NCBI RefSeq assembly: GCF_000204055.1
Contig: NW_006768771.1
Span: forward strand, 1,256-65,255
Length of the DNA: 64,000 bases
Direction of reading: 5' to 3'
DNA from: Melampsora larici-populina 98AG31
Lineage: Eukaryota; Basidiomycota; Pucciniomycetes; Pucciniales; Melampsoraceae
The position numbers and the translations under genes are program-made. The notes under the pieces were generated by a model. It was not told the DNA's origin. It made no database searches and saw only the letters and a list, made by a program, of their open reading frames with translations. Shown here one piece after another: positions 1 through 12,335 of this stretch (position 1 is the first letter of the stretch; the number at the start of each line of letters is the position of its first letter).

Positions 1-275
1 CGGTACTTGCCTTGGTGGCAAGAGACTACCTTGCGGTCTCAGGCACTACCTGCTCGGCTGAGCGGGTCTTCTCTTCTTCCGCCGATGTTTGCTTGCAGGA
101 TCGCGGGGCTCTAGGTCCAACTACTATCTCAAGATCTGTATCGACACGCGAGTGGGTGAGAAGTGAAATCAAAGTAGGAGGTGAATATGGTGAGGCGATG
201 AAATGCATCAAATATTTTCAAGAACAAAGTGAATCTAAAAAGAAAAAAAGAGTTACGATCGAAATTAAAGACTAG
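1..275 (+). pseudogene. hAT transposase C-terminal fragment (cut by window edge)
   Basis: The open frame reads in from the left edge and ends at 275. It carries the hAT dimerisation signature: an A-RDYLAVSGTTCSAERVFSS stretch of about 20 residues, then a run matching the usual 'L.P.T...V..REWVRS' tail. This is the oligomerisation domain at the C-terminus of Ac-like hAT transposases. There is no in-frame ATG, so the start lies outside the window. The same domain recurs at 38089-38366, so at least two hAT copies touch this window. Whether the copy is intact cannot be judged here. Confidence 0.8.
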
Positions 276-587
276 TTTTATGATGTTCATCTTGGTTGTA
301 AAGACTACTTTTGTGGTCACGAGTTTCTTTTTGCTTTTGATACTTTTGTTTCTATTCATTCTATTTTCAAGTGGTTTTCTTTTTACAACATTCGTTTATT
401 TTCAACTGGTTTTCCTTTTACAACATTCTTTTATTTAGCACTGTCACTACTCATATTGTCTCCATGTTATGAAAAAAAGTTATGTTTCCATTTTTGGCCC
501 ACTAGCTACGATTTCACTGCGCCCGACGGCGCGCTGCGACTGTCTTTATCGCGCCGGGGTCTCAGCGGCTTTTATGATGCCTGCGAT
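276..587. other. 3' flank of the hAT fragment, no gene seen
   Basis: AT- and T-rich DNA to about 480, then a GC-richer stretch (about 500-587) directly before the inverted repeat at 588. No coding signal or RNA gene was seen. It may hold the hAT terminus. Confidence 0.4.
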
Positions 588-3500
588 AGGACCCAGGAAA
601 GCCCCTACTGAGGTTTCTGACGGAAAAGGTCGGAATTTTGCCTAAATTTTTACCAAGGTTTCTGATGAAAAACGTCGGAATTTGGCCTTTTTCTAAGAGG
701 TTTCTGACCAAAAATGTCGGAAATTCGGCTAATTCAGGGACAATCTGAGGGAAAAAATACCCTTTGTGCCCAGACCGTAGGTCTGGGGTCTGAGCTAGGT
801 CTAGCTATGTACTATGTGGATTGATGGAAGGCTGTGGAAGGATTGATGAAATGTACAATATCAAAGCCGCATATAGCTTATTTATCCTAGAGCTAGTTAG
901 AGCTTCAAGGTTCATATGTACTAGAGATCGATCATCATACTTCTGATCAAACCACTTTTCGAAACCACACAGCGTTCCACCACTACCCCACACTCCACAC
1001 TACCACCACCAAATCTATCTGCATACAGCAACCTATACCGATCTACACACGGAAAAGTTAAAAAGACTCAACATGCCGCTGCTCAACGATGTCATGAAAG
1101 AGGCTTTACGCCTTTTTGAAGGTTGTCCGATGATTGCAACCGCTACTTGCGCAGATGAAATATACAAAACGTTTTCCCGCCCCCCATATTTACCGCCGGA
1201 AGATGCAGACGACGGGATGTGGATGACAGCCAATCAAAAACTTGAGGACTTGTTTGGTCGAGATGGTCAGAAGAACATCTTAAAAGGCCCTGAAGGCATT
1301 GCTTTGGTCATTGACTGGATCAATAAGGCGCGCAAGCACCCTTCATGGGATTCACCAGTAGACAAAGAACGCAGACTACATAAAAAAGGCAATTTTGATT
1401 CGGGATCCGATTTGTTGATTAAGGTCAAATTTGAGCGTATTTGTACAAGCGTTGAGGGTAAGTGTACCTCATATCCTTCTTTGGTCATCTTTCACAGTTC
1501 ATTCAATCAGGTCCGCTGATACTGCTTCTGTTGTTTCTATCAGAACTTCAAGAATCTCTTCCAACTGGATCTCAACCTGCTCAACCCATACCGAACCGGT
1601 CAAATGGAATAAAGCGTTGGATTGTATCAAACTCGACTCTTGATCTCAACGTTTCAGTCGCCGAGGAGCCTAAACCCCCTCCGAAACGACAGCAAAAAGT
1701 AGCAGGTGGATCTACTACAATTTTAATCTCATCTGAAGATGAGATTGTATTTGTTAAAAGTAATGTTAAAGGATCAAAAACAGGCAAAAATTCAAAGAAA
1801 AAAAACATGATTGATCTATGCCCGCTCTCGAAACCAGACCAGCCTTGCATACGTTGCAAGGTTGAGCCCCACGAAAAGGGTAAGATTTTCACGTGTCACT
1901 GTGGTGCGTCACCAGTCACTCTGCGTCGAGGACGGATTGAAGCTGCACAAGTGCACTGGAAAAGTGGTATGTTTTTTTTCTATTTCCCACCTTGAATAAT
2001 TATTTAACCCGTGCTGATATGCTTGATGATATGTTAATCACCAGCTATGTGTAAGAACGCTACGGCTGCCCTGAGAACCAACACGCTCTTGAGCACGTAT
2101 TTTGTCAAAGACCCGGCCCTTCAACCCGTCAACAAGAACATCATCGACACGGTCTGCCTAGGTCTTACTGATGAAACCTGGGTTCGACCTCGAGCCACCC
2201 AGACGATTGCGCAATTCATGGAGAGCACTTGTACAATCTATTGCGGTATTGACCGACACAAACTCTGCAAAGAACTCTTTGGACCTGATATCCGCGAGAA
2301 TGATCTTATCCCATCGCAAAAAGCGCAATTTCTTGCAACAATGGACGCACGTGGAACATGGGTGGTCAAGCGAAACGGTGACCGGAATGCCATCTACTCG
2401 ACATCTTGCGAGAAGACTTTCAAACGACACAAAAAAGACCCTACTCAAACTTGCAAACCATGCCTTGATTTGAAAGAGGTTGACAGTGTGGTTTCAGCTA
2501 TCAACCATAAATATGCTGACAACGACAACTTCAAATTTACACCCACCACCTTGCTAGGTATCGATACATACCATACTCTTAGGAGAAAGCACTTGGAGGT
2601 TGATATTCTTTCAAAATCACTTGAATCTTCGACTGGTGGCGACTTTGGTGATTTTCTCCAGAAGCTATCACTCATGGCTAAGAAGGGACTTTTCCAGAAC
2701 CGTGAAGCGATGAAAGGCATGATAATGGGATGTTCTATACGTGCCGAGCGCGAGGAGGCAGGAAAATCTCTCTGAGGAATGCGAATTGATGATCATCTTA
2801 ATGATTGCCTCACCACTTTGGGTGCAATGAGCAAGAGCGCCCTTAAGCTTGTCACCAAAAACTTTGTTGGTAAAACTTTACGATGTCAACGATTGGATCG
2901 GGCAAGAAGTAAGAGTCACATCGAAGATGGAATGGCGCAAGGGAACTTCGATCGCGCAGGGGCAATCCTTTCGGAAATCGGATACTCAGGTCCTGTTACA
3001 GTTGGATCAGATCAAACGGTTTGTGTCCAAACTCTCCGCCATCATCGTGGATTCATTGTCGGAGCCCAAGGAGGCGACATACCCTTCAATAGTCCAAATG
3101 AACTGCAAGGATTACTCGAGAAAATCAGGAAGGAAAATAGTCTGTGCTCCAAAGTAAGTTTTTATACAAATCATGTACTATTATGTACACTAATTTGTCG
3201 TATCTATTTGACTACTAGATTCGAGTTTACACAATGCAGGTGCCTCTTCCAAATATTCCGACTCTAGTTGTTGCTTTATTAGCTAGTCAATCTGATGAAG
3301 GAGGCGATGATATCGCAACACTCCATGATACGGTCATAAAGATGAGTCAAGCTGCTGGAATCAATGTCTTATCAATTGGTGCAGATGGAGCTGCAAACGA
3401 ACTGGCTGCTCAGGCCAAACTGAATCAAATGGCCACTCAATTTTTGTCTTATTCGAATAACAATCTCGATGTACACATCAAAGTCCCACTCTTGGGAAAT

Positions 3501-6225
3501 CCGCCAATCCCAATTGTCACCTTACAGGACCCTAAGCATGCTAGAAAGACCGGCGCGAACCAATTATTATCAGGATCACGATTGATAACTATAGGCAAAT
3601 ACGTTGTTTCTCTACAGGATCTCTCCCAGGTTCTACAAACCCCAAACAGTCCGCTCCTTACTAAGGATGTGTTCGATTGCGATAAACAGGACGACGGACG
3701 GGCTCTGAGGACCTTCTGCTCTCAAACTGTGGCTGTTACGCTGGCTCGACCTGACTGTTCTGGATTAACTGTATACCTCTACATCATTGGGGAGCTATGC
3801 GATGCTTGGTTAAACAAAACAATGGGCCATCGTGAAAGAATCAGAGCTGTGTGGACGGCTGGTTTCTTCTTAAGGGTTTGGAAAGCTCATCTTCTCAAGC
3901 GTCAAAAAGAAACAAAAGGTTTAATGAGTTTTCATCTCAATGGAATATCTCATGCAAGCTTCAAGATTTTTTCGAGTCTTGCTGAATCATTTTTAGCACT
4001 GATCATTTCACATCGAGAATATTATGGTGATTTCCCTTTTTGTCCATGGAAACATGGAACGGAAGCTTGTGAACACATCTTTGGGTGGATGCGCGTGATA
4101 TTCCCCAATTTCAGTGTTCTTGATGCCCGCCTCATGATCCCAAAAATCATTGCAGTTGTCAAGAGTATCATGACAGGTAGAATGAAGATGCCGACATCCG
4201 AACACTTACATTCAGGGTACCAGATATCTTTAACTGAAGAAAATCCTGATAACCTTGATCATCTGCGTGACTTTCCTTCCAATAAACAAATATCAGAAGA
4301 TCTTGAAATTGCCAAAAAACGTGCTTTTAGTTTGGCAGAATATTGTGGAATGGTTGAAAACGAGCTTGAAGACTTGGACAATGATGTAGAGGAAATTATC
4401 AGATCAAACATTGAGAAAGTTCAAGAAAATTCTCCCGGTAAGCAATTCTAAGCAAAAACAATTTCCACATCTTCTCATTGTGAAACCAACGATTTCTCCG
4501 TTTTACAGATATTTCAACTAGTGCTGCCAAAGACTATCAAATAAAATATGGGTTTGAAATGGGGGAATTCCCTTAGGACGAAGCTTTCGAAACAGCAGCT
4601 ATATTAACAAAAGATCAGAATTTTCTCAATCTCATGCTTGATGAAGTACCCGAAAATCTTGAGGGGGATGTTGTTCAGAATGCTGCGATGTCGATCTCAA
4701 ATCTGCTCAACTCTAGTGGTATGTCCTACCTTAGCAAGAAATAAAGTATATGATATGAACTGACTCATCTCTTGTAAAGCAGACGAGCCACCCAACACCA
4801 CAAGTCAAGAATGGACAGTGTGCGAAGATGCTGTAAGCCTGATCGACGGCGAAAAACTTCACCACAAGAACATCATTAAGCTACGGAAAAGACACGATAG
4901 TCAAGTCTCTAAGAATAAAGGTAATGATCGGATGCTGACCAACCGTGATGACCTCATCCTTGAGCTCAACTCAAAAACCAACGATGGTGGCATGAAACCG
5001 AGTGTTTGCTCAAAGGCCATAGCAGTCTTTATGAAGACGTTTTCTGGAGCTCCAGCTGGTGCCGCACGGCGACACCGGTGGAACATGCATGTAAAGATGA
5101 ATTTGGCGGGACTTCTCACCAACACCACCACCGAGCGAGCTTTGGACCTACAGCATTTATTTGATGCAGGCTCAATTGGGGTTGAGAATCCAATTGAGCC
5201 CGGTAAACTCCTCATATTTATCAAAAACAATGTAAGTGTTCCTTTTGTTTTGAGATCTAGTAAACAATGATTGATGTTTTATCCGCTCAGACATTGCATC
5301 TTGCGCGCACGGTAGTTGTCTATGAGTATGTGGCTGGGAAACATGCCTTTGTCACAAGTGCTACATCAAGGAAAAAGATATCACATGTTGGTGTGCAAGT
5401 ATTATATTACAAGCCAGGGCTTCCGGTGGCACTTGCTACTGATAGGAATGCTCCAGATTCCTGGACCTACGCTCTTTTGGATGCCCCAGATATTGTCTAC
5501 GTCTTCAAGCCGTCCAATGGTTCAAACTTTGCATTAGTTCAAGAAGGATGTTATTCGTTACCTAGAATCATAATGGAGATGTTGCAAAAAATCGACATCA
5601 ACAAGCTCATTCAAAGGTACAATGAAGAACGAAAGAAATCAAAGTCAAAGGCTCATGAAGATGATGAATAGTCAACCTTTACTTTTTTTTGCTTCCTCTC
5701 CCTCGATAGCTTATCTATCAATTACGCTTTTTATTAGATCACATTCTTTGTTAGATCACATTCTTTATCTATCAGATCATATTCTTTATTGAACCATTTC
5801 CTTTCAAATTGTGTTCTCTTTATTACATTTCCTATCATACTCACTACCTCACCCAACTGCTCGCTTATCTATCAACATGAAGCTTAAGAGTATTTGTAAA
5901 TAAAAAGCATCTCCATGCCTGTTCACGATCATGAACTGACCGATGGTCTACTGCACAGTTCCCAATTGTGAACTGACTGATCGTCTACTGCACAGTTGCC
6001 GATCGTGAACTGACTCTGAGAGCCGGCCAACGCGGTTGGTACTACTCCAGCCCCGTGTCGGGCGCCACGGGGCCGGATACTGACCAGAACCTCGGCCTCT
6101 GCCTTTTGAGGAGGTTTCTGATGTAAAAGGTCGGAATCTGAGTTTTTTTTGAGATCTGACCGGAGTTACACGCTCAAAGGTCGGAATTTACATCAGAAAC
6201 CTCAGTAGGGGCTTTCCTGGGTCCT
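588..6225 (+). mobile_element. DNA transposon with 33-bp TIRs and a DDE-type transposase gene
   Basis: A perfect 33-bp inverted repeat bounds the element: 588-620 (begins AGGACCCAGGAAAGCCCC) and 6193-6225. Inside both ends, further motifs of the form 'AGGTTTCTGA..AAA.GTCGGAATTT' recur (611-640, 655-680, 698-725; 6111-6135, 6176-6200) as subterminal repeats. The only gene inside runs 1073-5671 in the same orientation. No clear target-site duplication was found beside the TIRs, so the true ends could differ by a few bases. The superfamily is uncertain; the transposase motifs suggest a relative of the P superfamily. Confidence 0.75.
1073..5671 (+). pseudogene. Large DDE/RNase H-like transposase, 7 exons, two premature stops
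   Basis: Exons fit at 1073-1457, 1544-1966, 2045-3153, 3219-4437, 4509-4718, 4783-5231 and 5291-5671. All junctions are GT-AG and in phase, giving 1392 codons. Exon 2 encodes a Cys/His cluster (CIRCK, then CHCG about 14 residues on, then H) that looks like an N-terminal zinc finger. Exons 3-4 hold probable catalytic motifs in order: GSDQTVC, GADGAANEL, a DPKHARKT motif resembling the P-element/THAP9 'DPPHLxK' box, and TEACEHIFGWMR carrying the acidic third residue. Two in-frame stops interrupt it: TGA at 2773-2775 and TAG at 4574-4576. Each is one C-to-T change from a sense codon (CGA, CAG). It lies wholly between the 33-bp TIRs. The function as this element's transposase is solid; the superfamily is tentative. 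Confidence 0.65.
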
Positions 6226-6606
6226 GCCACAGCCCAACCTTGAGTGTCAGGTACTGTCAGATACCTTTTGAAACTTGCATGTTCATCATCAGCAAACATG
6301 AGCCCAATCGAAGCAATGTGTGAGATCTGTTTGATAATATGGTGTCACCAAATGACGTCGCAAACTTATTGAGTCGTCTTGACATCAATACCCCCGGTGA
6401 TGATTTCTCTTACAGGTTGCTTGAAATTGTATGCATCGATATAAAAACTCTGTGATTCATTTTCACATCATCTATGCGCCTATCAAGTCTTGCACTATCC
6501 TTGCAAGTAATAGGCCTTCATTTACGAAGACCATTACTTCTTAATCTATGAGATGTATGTAACAGGTGCCCAAAGGCACGACGGCACCTGTTTAGTTCCA
6601 TCAAAA
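6226..6606. other. Spacer between two elements, with a perfect 10-bp hairpin
   Basis: No gene seen. A perfect inverted repeat, 6561-6570 (AACAGGTGCC) against 6583-6592, lies 15 bp before the 43-bp repeat that starts the YR retroelement. It could be a transcript-end or structural signal of that element. Confidence 0.4.
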
Positions 6607-6649
6607 TACGGGATGAGCAAAAACAAAAAGGTCCTCGGTACTCGAAGGA
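6607..6649 (+). repeat. Left copy of 43-bp direct repeat of the YR retroelement
   Basis: Identical to 17368-17410; begins TACGGGATGAGCAAAAAC. Read as repeat A1 of the element. Confidence 0.7.
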
Positions 6650-6837
6650 GGATTACCGAGATAGAACCCAAAAGAACCAATGTCGTACCACTAGGACATG
6701 GGTACGCAGAGAGGGAAATTTTCCGGTAGAGAAAATTTCCCCACTCATCCCATCTTCACAACACAAATTCGACATTTTCTTCAAGAGGTAATAGTTTGTT
6801 CAACACCTCATTCAATTTTTCTTTTAACAATCCAAAC

Positions 6838-7203
6838 ATGTCCGCACAAGAATATGCAAACAAGTTAGAAGACATAATGGTGCAACAAGAAGATGGAGGT
6901 GAAAATGAAACCCAACAAGAACAATCCAACCAACCACAACACAAAGGAACAAATCAAAACGACATCAACAATCCCAAACCAAACACATCGTCGGCAGCAA
7001 GAACTATACACGGAAAGATCAGAAAGGCGAAGGAAAGAAGAGTAGAAGAAAGCGAAAATGATGAGGATGAGGAAGGAGACGGAAATGGAGAAGGAGATGA
7101 AGATGATAGGAACCAACAAGTGAAAAAGAAAGCAAGAGTTAGCGATATTGAACACTTGATAAACAGCCCAGTAAACGGAGGAGCTCTCACCGGTCTAGGT
7201 TAG
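6838..7203 (+). CDS. Acidic gag-like ORF of the YR retroelement
   Basis: The first ATG of the frame is at 6838. The 121-residue product is very polar: a Gln/Asn-rich N-terminal half, then a basic patch (GKIRKAKERR) followed by a long run of Glu/Asp, then KKKARV. No known domain is recognised. Its place at the 5' end of a YR retroelement suggests a structural (gag-like) or N-terminal exon role. It ends shortly before a polypyrimidine tract and an A-rich stretch that may be an intron leading to the next coding segment at about 7817. Confidence 0.45.
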   Translation: MSAQEYANKLEDIMVQQEDGGENETQQEQSNQPQHKGTNQNDINNPKPNTSSAARTIHGKIRKAKERRVEESENDEDEEGDGNGEGDEDDRNQQVKKKARVSDIEHLINSPVNGGALTGLG

Positions 7204-7800
7204 CATTTCCTTCGAAAAGGATCTTTTCTAAAATCATATCAATTCTCTTTTACACCGAAACCCCCAATTCTCTTCCCACATTCTCTACTCCCCCCCCTCT
7301 CTTCCCTTTCTCTACTTCCCCCCCCTCTTTCTCTCTTTCCTAGCTCTCTTCCTTCAGTCTTCTTCCCCCCCCCTTTTTTTTTGTTTTTGCTTTTTCGCAG
7401 TGCAACAAAAGTCTCCCCCCCTTCCTGTTTCGTTTATTGCTATGTCCCGGAAAAAAAAAAAAAACTCAGTAGAGATTCATTTACAAGGAAATCAGAATAT
7501 GATTGACCCAACAAAGCACGATTGACCAAACATACAAGGGAATCAGTGACAATACTAGTTAAGAGTTGAACCTGTAGATTGACCAAAAATACAAGGAAAT
7601 CAAAAGGAAATCAGATATTGATTAACCAAAAAAAAAAAAAAAGTAAAGGCAGAAAAACCCTTAAGTCCATAATACATGCCCTGCAAAATTCCCCTTTAGA
7701 ATCCTCTATGGGAAACCAACGTCTAGTTCCCCTTTTCAAAAAAAAAAAAAAAGAGAGAGAGAGATCAAGTTATTGATTAAATCGATTGTGTTTTGTTTAA
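7201..7800. other. Polypyrimidine and poly-A rich spacer within the YR retroelement
   Basis: 7260-7440 is almost pure C/T on the + strand with several runs of C7-C9. It is followed by four A12-A17 tracts (7449, 7629, 7738, 7799). The last A tract ends in CAG just before the next open segment, so it may contain an intron acceptor. No gene seen. Confidence 0.5.
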
Positions 7801-7816
7801 AAAAAAAAAAAAAACA

Positions 7817-8260
7817 GGAAAGCCGGTTGAAGATATGAATGAACCAGTCCATGTCGAGCTAGGACATAAAAAGTGGATTCACAACATACAAGCAGCAGCC
7901 TGCAGATTCGACACGAACCAATTAAAATTCTTGAAAGATCAATATAAGGAATGGTGTGAGGAGGAGGACACATCCCCAAAGAAAATCGACTTACAAGATT
8001 TAGATTATGAGACCTTTGGAATGTCCTTGTCAACAGCCGGAAACTTAAAGTCGGTAACTAAAGAAACAACGATCTCCAAGAAAGAGTTAAGCACAACAAT
8101 GAATGTCGGAAATCAAATGACACACTTAGCAACAAAACTATTGAAGTACTGGCATGAAGCAATGATCAATAAAAACATTCACGTACCTGTCTCGATCTTT
8201 AGCCCGAAATGGTTGATACAAGAAAACAACTTAAGGTATTACGTCTGTTTCTCTCCCTGA
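7817..8260 (+). pseudogene. Second gag-like segment of the YR retroelement, cut by copia insertion
   Basis: Open frame entering from the A-rich tract (no ATG at its edge; an internal ATG lies at about 7835). It encodes a segment with features such as ELGHKKWIHNIQ and LKFLKDQYKEWCEEE. At 8219-8223 the target sequence CAAGA is followed at 8224 by the copia LTR, so the last dozen residues and the stop come from the LTR. The coding sequence resumes at 13503 after the second CAAGA. The best continuation there lies in a different frame, so a frameshift is also present. No named domain recognised. Confidence 0.5.
8219..8223. repeat. 5-bp target-site duplication (CAAGA), left copy
   Basis: CAAGA immediately before the left LTR; the matching copy is 13503-13507 immediately after the right LTR. 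Confidence 0.8.
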
Positions 8261-8756
8261 TTAAGGATCAAGATCAGACACGGTCTTACTAGAGAAGACT
8301 CTGGATGATCGAGAGAAAAGACAATACCTGATTAAGGATCAAGATCAGACACGGTCTTACTAGAGAAGACTCTGGATGATCAAGAGAAAAGACAATCTAT
8401 AAAAGAGATTGTAACACAACAAATGTTTTGAGTTCGATTAAACCACATGAGAACATAAACAACTAAACAATAACTAACACCTGATTAAGGATCAAGATCA
8501 GACACGGTCTTACTAGAGAAGACTCTGGATGATCGAGAGAAAAGACAATCTATAAAAGAGATTGTAACACAACAAATGTTTTGAGTTTGATGGGGAGAAA
8601 AAGGACAACATGAGGAAGGAGTTGTTCTATATAAATAAACCCAACGGACTCAATGAGGCGTCATGAAGATAGAAGAGAAACGTATCATAATGCGCATCTA
8701 AACAAAACATGTCTTTGCGTGTAATGCGCTTGAGTGATCACTTTGTGATCCTGATT
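8224..8756 (-). repeat. 3' LTR of the copia element
   Basis: 533 bp, the same length as the other LTR. It contains a repeated internal block (the motif beginning CTGATTAAGGATCAAGATC occurs three times, at about 8258, 8330 and 8481), which may be enhancer-like repeats of the promoter region. It also supplies the last residues of the pol frame, which runs into it. Confidence 0.9.
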
Positions 8757-10439
8757 CCCCCCCATCTTCGCAACATCTTGTAAGCCTAATAGAGTGCAAA
8801 AGTTGTTGTGTTTGCCAGGTGTGAGTGCTTTAGTCATAACATCTGCTACCATGTTGTTTGTTGGAATGTAATTGATTCTGAGTTGCTTCCTTGATGCTAA
8901 TTCCCTTAACCAATGATACTTTACGTCTACATGCTTTGTTCTCCTTTTGAATTTTTCGTTCTTTGACAAGGCAATTGCTCCTTGATTATCTAGTTTGAAT
9001 GATGGTGGATGCTCTTGCTTAATTCCCATACCTTTTATTAACTCATTTACCCATACCACATCTTGTCCTCCTTCATATGCGGACCTATACTCCGCCTCCG
9101 TTGTTGACGTTGCCACTGAATCCTGCTTCTTTGAGTTCCAATTTATCGTGCTATTTCCTAATCTAGTAACGTATCCTCCAGTCGACCTCCTTGTGATTGG
9201 ACACGCTGCAAAGTCTGCGTCAGCAAAGCCATTGAGTTCCAGATTTGAACCTCCTAGTACAAGACTCAGAGTTTGCGTGCCTTTCAGAAATCGTAATACC
9301 CGTTTGAAAGCAATCCAATGTACAATGGACGGATTGTTGAGATGCTGGGATAGTTGAGACACTACGAAGGAGAGATCGGGGCGTGTGGCGTTGTTGAGGT
9401 ACATTAATTTACCGACAGCCCGTCGATAGCTTATCCCCAAGTCGAGAAACTCTTGACGTTCTGATGCTGTTCCTGGTATGAGATAGGTATTAGGAATCAT
9501 AGGAGAACCTACCGGTTTGCAATCCTCCATCCCATAATCTTCCAGTAAGTCCTGTACGTATTGTGATTGAGATAGAGTGATGGTCTTCATTTTCCAATCC
9601 CTTACGACTTTCATACCAAGAATGTACTTGAAATCCGTGTTTTCGTCCATTTGGAACTTTTTGGTGATTGCTGATCGGAAACGCTCGACGTTGTTGGATG
9701 TGATGACCATGTCATCGACATGGACATGAACTAGGCATCTCCACGTTGGATCAGACGATATAAAAAGGCTCGCATCTGTTGGAGAGGGAAAAAGACCGAT
9801 AGTGGCGAGAAAAGCTTTCAACGTATCATACCGGACCTTTGGTGCTTGCTTGAGGCCATACAAGGCCTGATTCAGTTCAAGAACGGTGTCCCACTTCGCA
9901 TCTTTGACGTTGTACCCTTTGGGGATTTTGATATAGATGACCTCTTTCGGAACTACATTCAAGAAAGCTGCGACGGCGTCCATTTGGATGACGTCTAGAT
10001 CTTCTTCGGCAGCAATCGTACAAACTGACCTGAAGGTAGCCAGACGGCCTGTAGGTGCGTACGTTTCGTTGTAATCCACTCCAAAATATTGGAGAAATCC
10101 AAGCGCACATAACCTAGCCTTGTATTTCAGCAGTTCTCCTTCAGCACCCATTTTCTTCTTAAAAACCCATGTGGTGCCGATGGCGTGCCGGTCTTTGGGA
10201 AGTGTGACTACATTCCATACCTTTCTTCTGGTCATGATCATTAGTTCGTTCGTAATGGCTTCATCCCACTTGGTGCTTTTGTTTGACATTAGAGCTTGTT
10301 TGTAAGATTTCGGCGTTGGATTAGTGAGAGTGGGAATGGATTTGGTCGATATCGCAGCTGCTCGTCGACGCGATCCTGCTGGAAGAATGTTTGTTGAATC
10401 AATGTTGCTGGAGATGTCATTCGGCGCTTCGGCTCTCAA
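8685..10439 (-). pseudogene. Copia pol, C-terminal part: reverse transcriptase and RNase H
   Basis: This open segment is in the same frame as the upstream gag-integrase segment and separated from it by a TGA at about 10461. RT begins at a W-DEAI-EL/WNVV-LP block, continues through YKARLCALGF and DAVAAFLN, and has HVDDM at the catalytic YVDD box. RNase H follows with GFADADFAACP, STTEAEYRS and the CGxxxADxxTK-like end (NNMVADVMTKAL). The protein ends inside the 3' LTR. The upstream in-frame stop means full-length polyprotein would need readthrough. Another explanation for the break is point mutation, since the TGA is one transition from TGG. Confidence 0.85.
8757..8767 (-). other. Polypurine tract of the copia element
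   Basis: On the minus strand GAAGATGGGGGGG lies directly before the 3' LTR. This is the expected primer site for plus-strand DNA synthesis. Confidence 0.75.
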
Positions 10440-10463
10440 TTCCCAATCCCAGCCAGGTCTTAC

Positions 10464-12317
10464 TCAATCTGTCAGTTGATCTACAAAAGCTTCTTCATCA
10501 CTGGAATCCGCATCTTCATCTTGAGGCAACCCTTCATCATCCTCAGGTTGTGAAGGAGTAATGACTCTGGGTAGAACTGGAGAAGTTGGCTCTGACGGAA
10601 CTGGTGTGACGAAGGGCGTTGACAGGTCGTCAGTGTCTGGAGCAGGCGGAGTAGGGATGATGGATTCAGCTGAGTTGTGAGGGATAACAAAATTTTCCTT
10701 GTTGAAGAGAGTGTCAAGGTTGAGATCATCGTGTCGAATGATGCCTTCAATTCCTGGAAAACTGTTACAGTCAAATGTTACATCATGAGAATAAACAATT
10801 CTGCAATCATCCAGCCTTACACGGTAGTTTTTCATACCAACTTGATAACCGAACAAAATACCTTTGCTTGATGTATTGTTGAATTTGCGACGAAACTGCT
10901 TCGGAATCAAGACATAAGCACGGCAACCAAAAGGTTTAAGCCTGGAGTAGTCAAATGAGCGACCAAACCATAACTCATAGGCGGATTTGTTGCCGGTTAT
11001 TTTGGCGGGTGTTATGTTTTCGAGAAACACAGCCGTTGTGACGGCTTCAGCCCAAAAGTTGTACGGGAGTTTGGACTGACGAAGTAGAGTCCTCGCTTTT
11101 TCAGTCGTGGTGCAATTGCCTCGTTCTGAAATTGGATTCTGCTGAGGTGTGTAAGGTGCACTTAGGTATTGTGTCGTGCCATCCTTACCAAGAAGCTCTT
11201 GAAATTCCTTCGCCATATACTCCCCTCCCTGATCATTCACCAAACTCACGATCTTCTTGTTGTGAAGTGTCTCAACAAGTGACTTATACCGAAGAAAACA
11301 GGAAAAAGTGTCGGACTTTAATTTCATGATGAATACATGCTTATAATTTGTACAAGCGTCGGTGAGTTTGAAATAATAGAGACCACCACCAACAGAAGGA
11401 ATAGAAATCTTTCCGCTCAAATCACTGTGAACTACGTCTAGAGGATGTTTTGCAGTGGGGAAGTGACCAGAGTATGGGAGACGATGTCCCTTGGATAATT
11501 TACAAATCTCACAATTCCATTCTGAAGGTGCCGAGACATTGTACATCATCTTAAGGAGGAGGGATTCGGGATGACCACCTTGTCTATGAAGAGTATCATA
11601 GTCAGATACAGTGATGTTGGCACGTGGAATAGGAGTGAGATTTGACGTGCCTATGGTGATGTCGAGTTCTATGACTTGGTTTCGAACATGTCCAATGAAT
11701 CCAGTGCCAGCTTTGCTCATGACAACGTCGTCGACGTGATTCTGAATGGTCCAGCCTTCCATCAATAGAGTACCCATACTGATTAGACAACAACCCAACT
11801 CGGGTACGTGAAGAGCTTGCAAGACAATTTCAGCATCGCCAGAGTTGCAGGTGATAGATCCTTTACCGGCAATTTGAATGTTAGCTCCATTGGCTAGAGT
11901 TACGTTGGAGGAGACGGGTTGATAGTTGTCAAACATGTCTCGGTCGGGCACCATGTGGTGAGAACAGCCACTGTCCAATAGAATGCAGTCATGGTCTGCC
12001 GTGGTTAAGACGAAAGCTTGTGCTTCGAAGAAAGAATTATCGGATACCGCTACCGACGCTCTGGGTTGACTGGCGTTGCTCTGTGTAGGTCGTAAGTGAG
12101 GATTGGCCTGATAGCATTCAGCAGAGGTGTTACCTTTTGCTTCAGGGTTGTGTCGTCCGTTGGAGCAATAAGGACGGGCTGGACGACCAAAAGTCAATGG
12201 ACGTTGGGTAGAGGATCTTTGAAGAGATTGAGGCTGTCGAACAGCGAGAGCGACTGTGGTCGCATGGAGTTCCTCGTCCTTCATGGTGACGAGCTGAGAT
12301 TCGAGATATGTGATCAC
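10464..12317 (-). pseudogene. Copia gag C-terminus, protease and integrase
   Basis: The segment lies between two in-frame TGA codons. It holds a Cys/His knuckle-like stretch (C..G.H, then C....NPH), the aspartic protease motif LLDSGCSHHM, the integrase HHCC zinc finger (H....GHPES..., CEICKLSKGH) and the DDE core: HSDLSGK, LVNDQGGEY and PISERGN. The C-terminal 90 residues are Pro/Ser/Asp-rich, as in copia linker regions. All domains appear complete. The stop at its start (about 12338) reads as TGA where TGG would fit. Confidence 0.85.
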
Positions 12318-12335
12318 CTTGTCGGCGGTGAGGGG

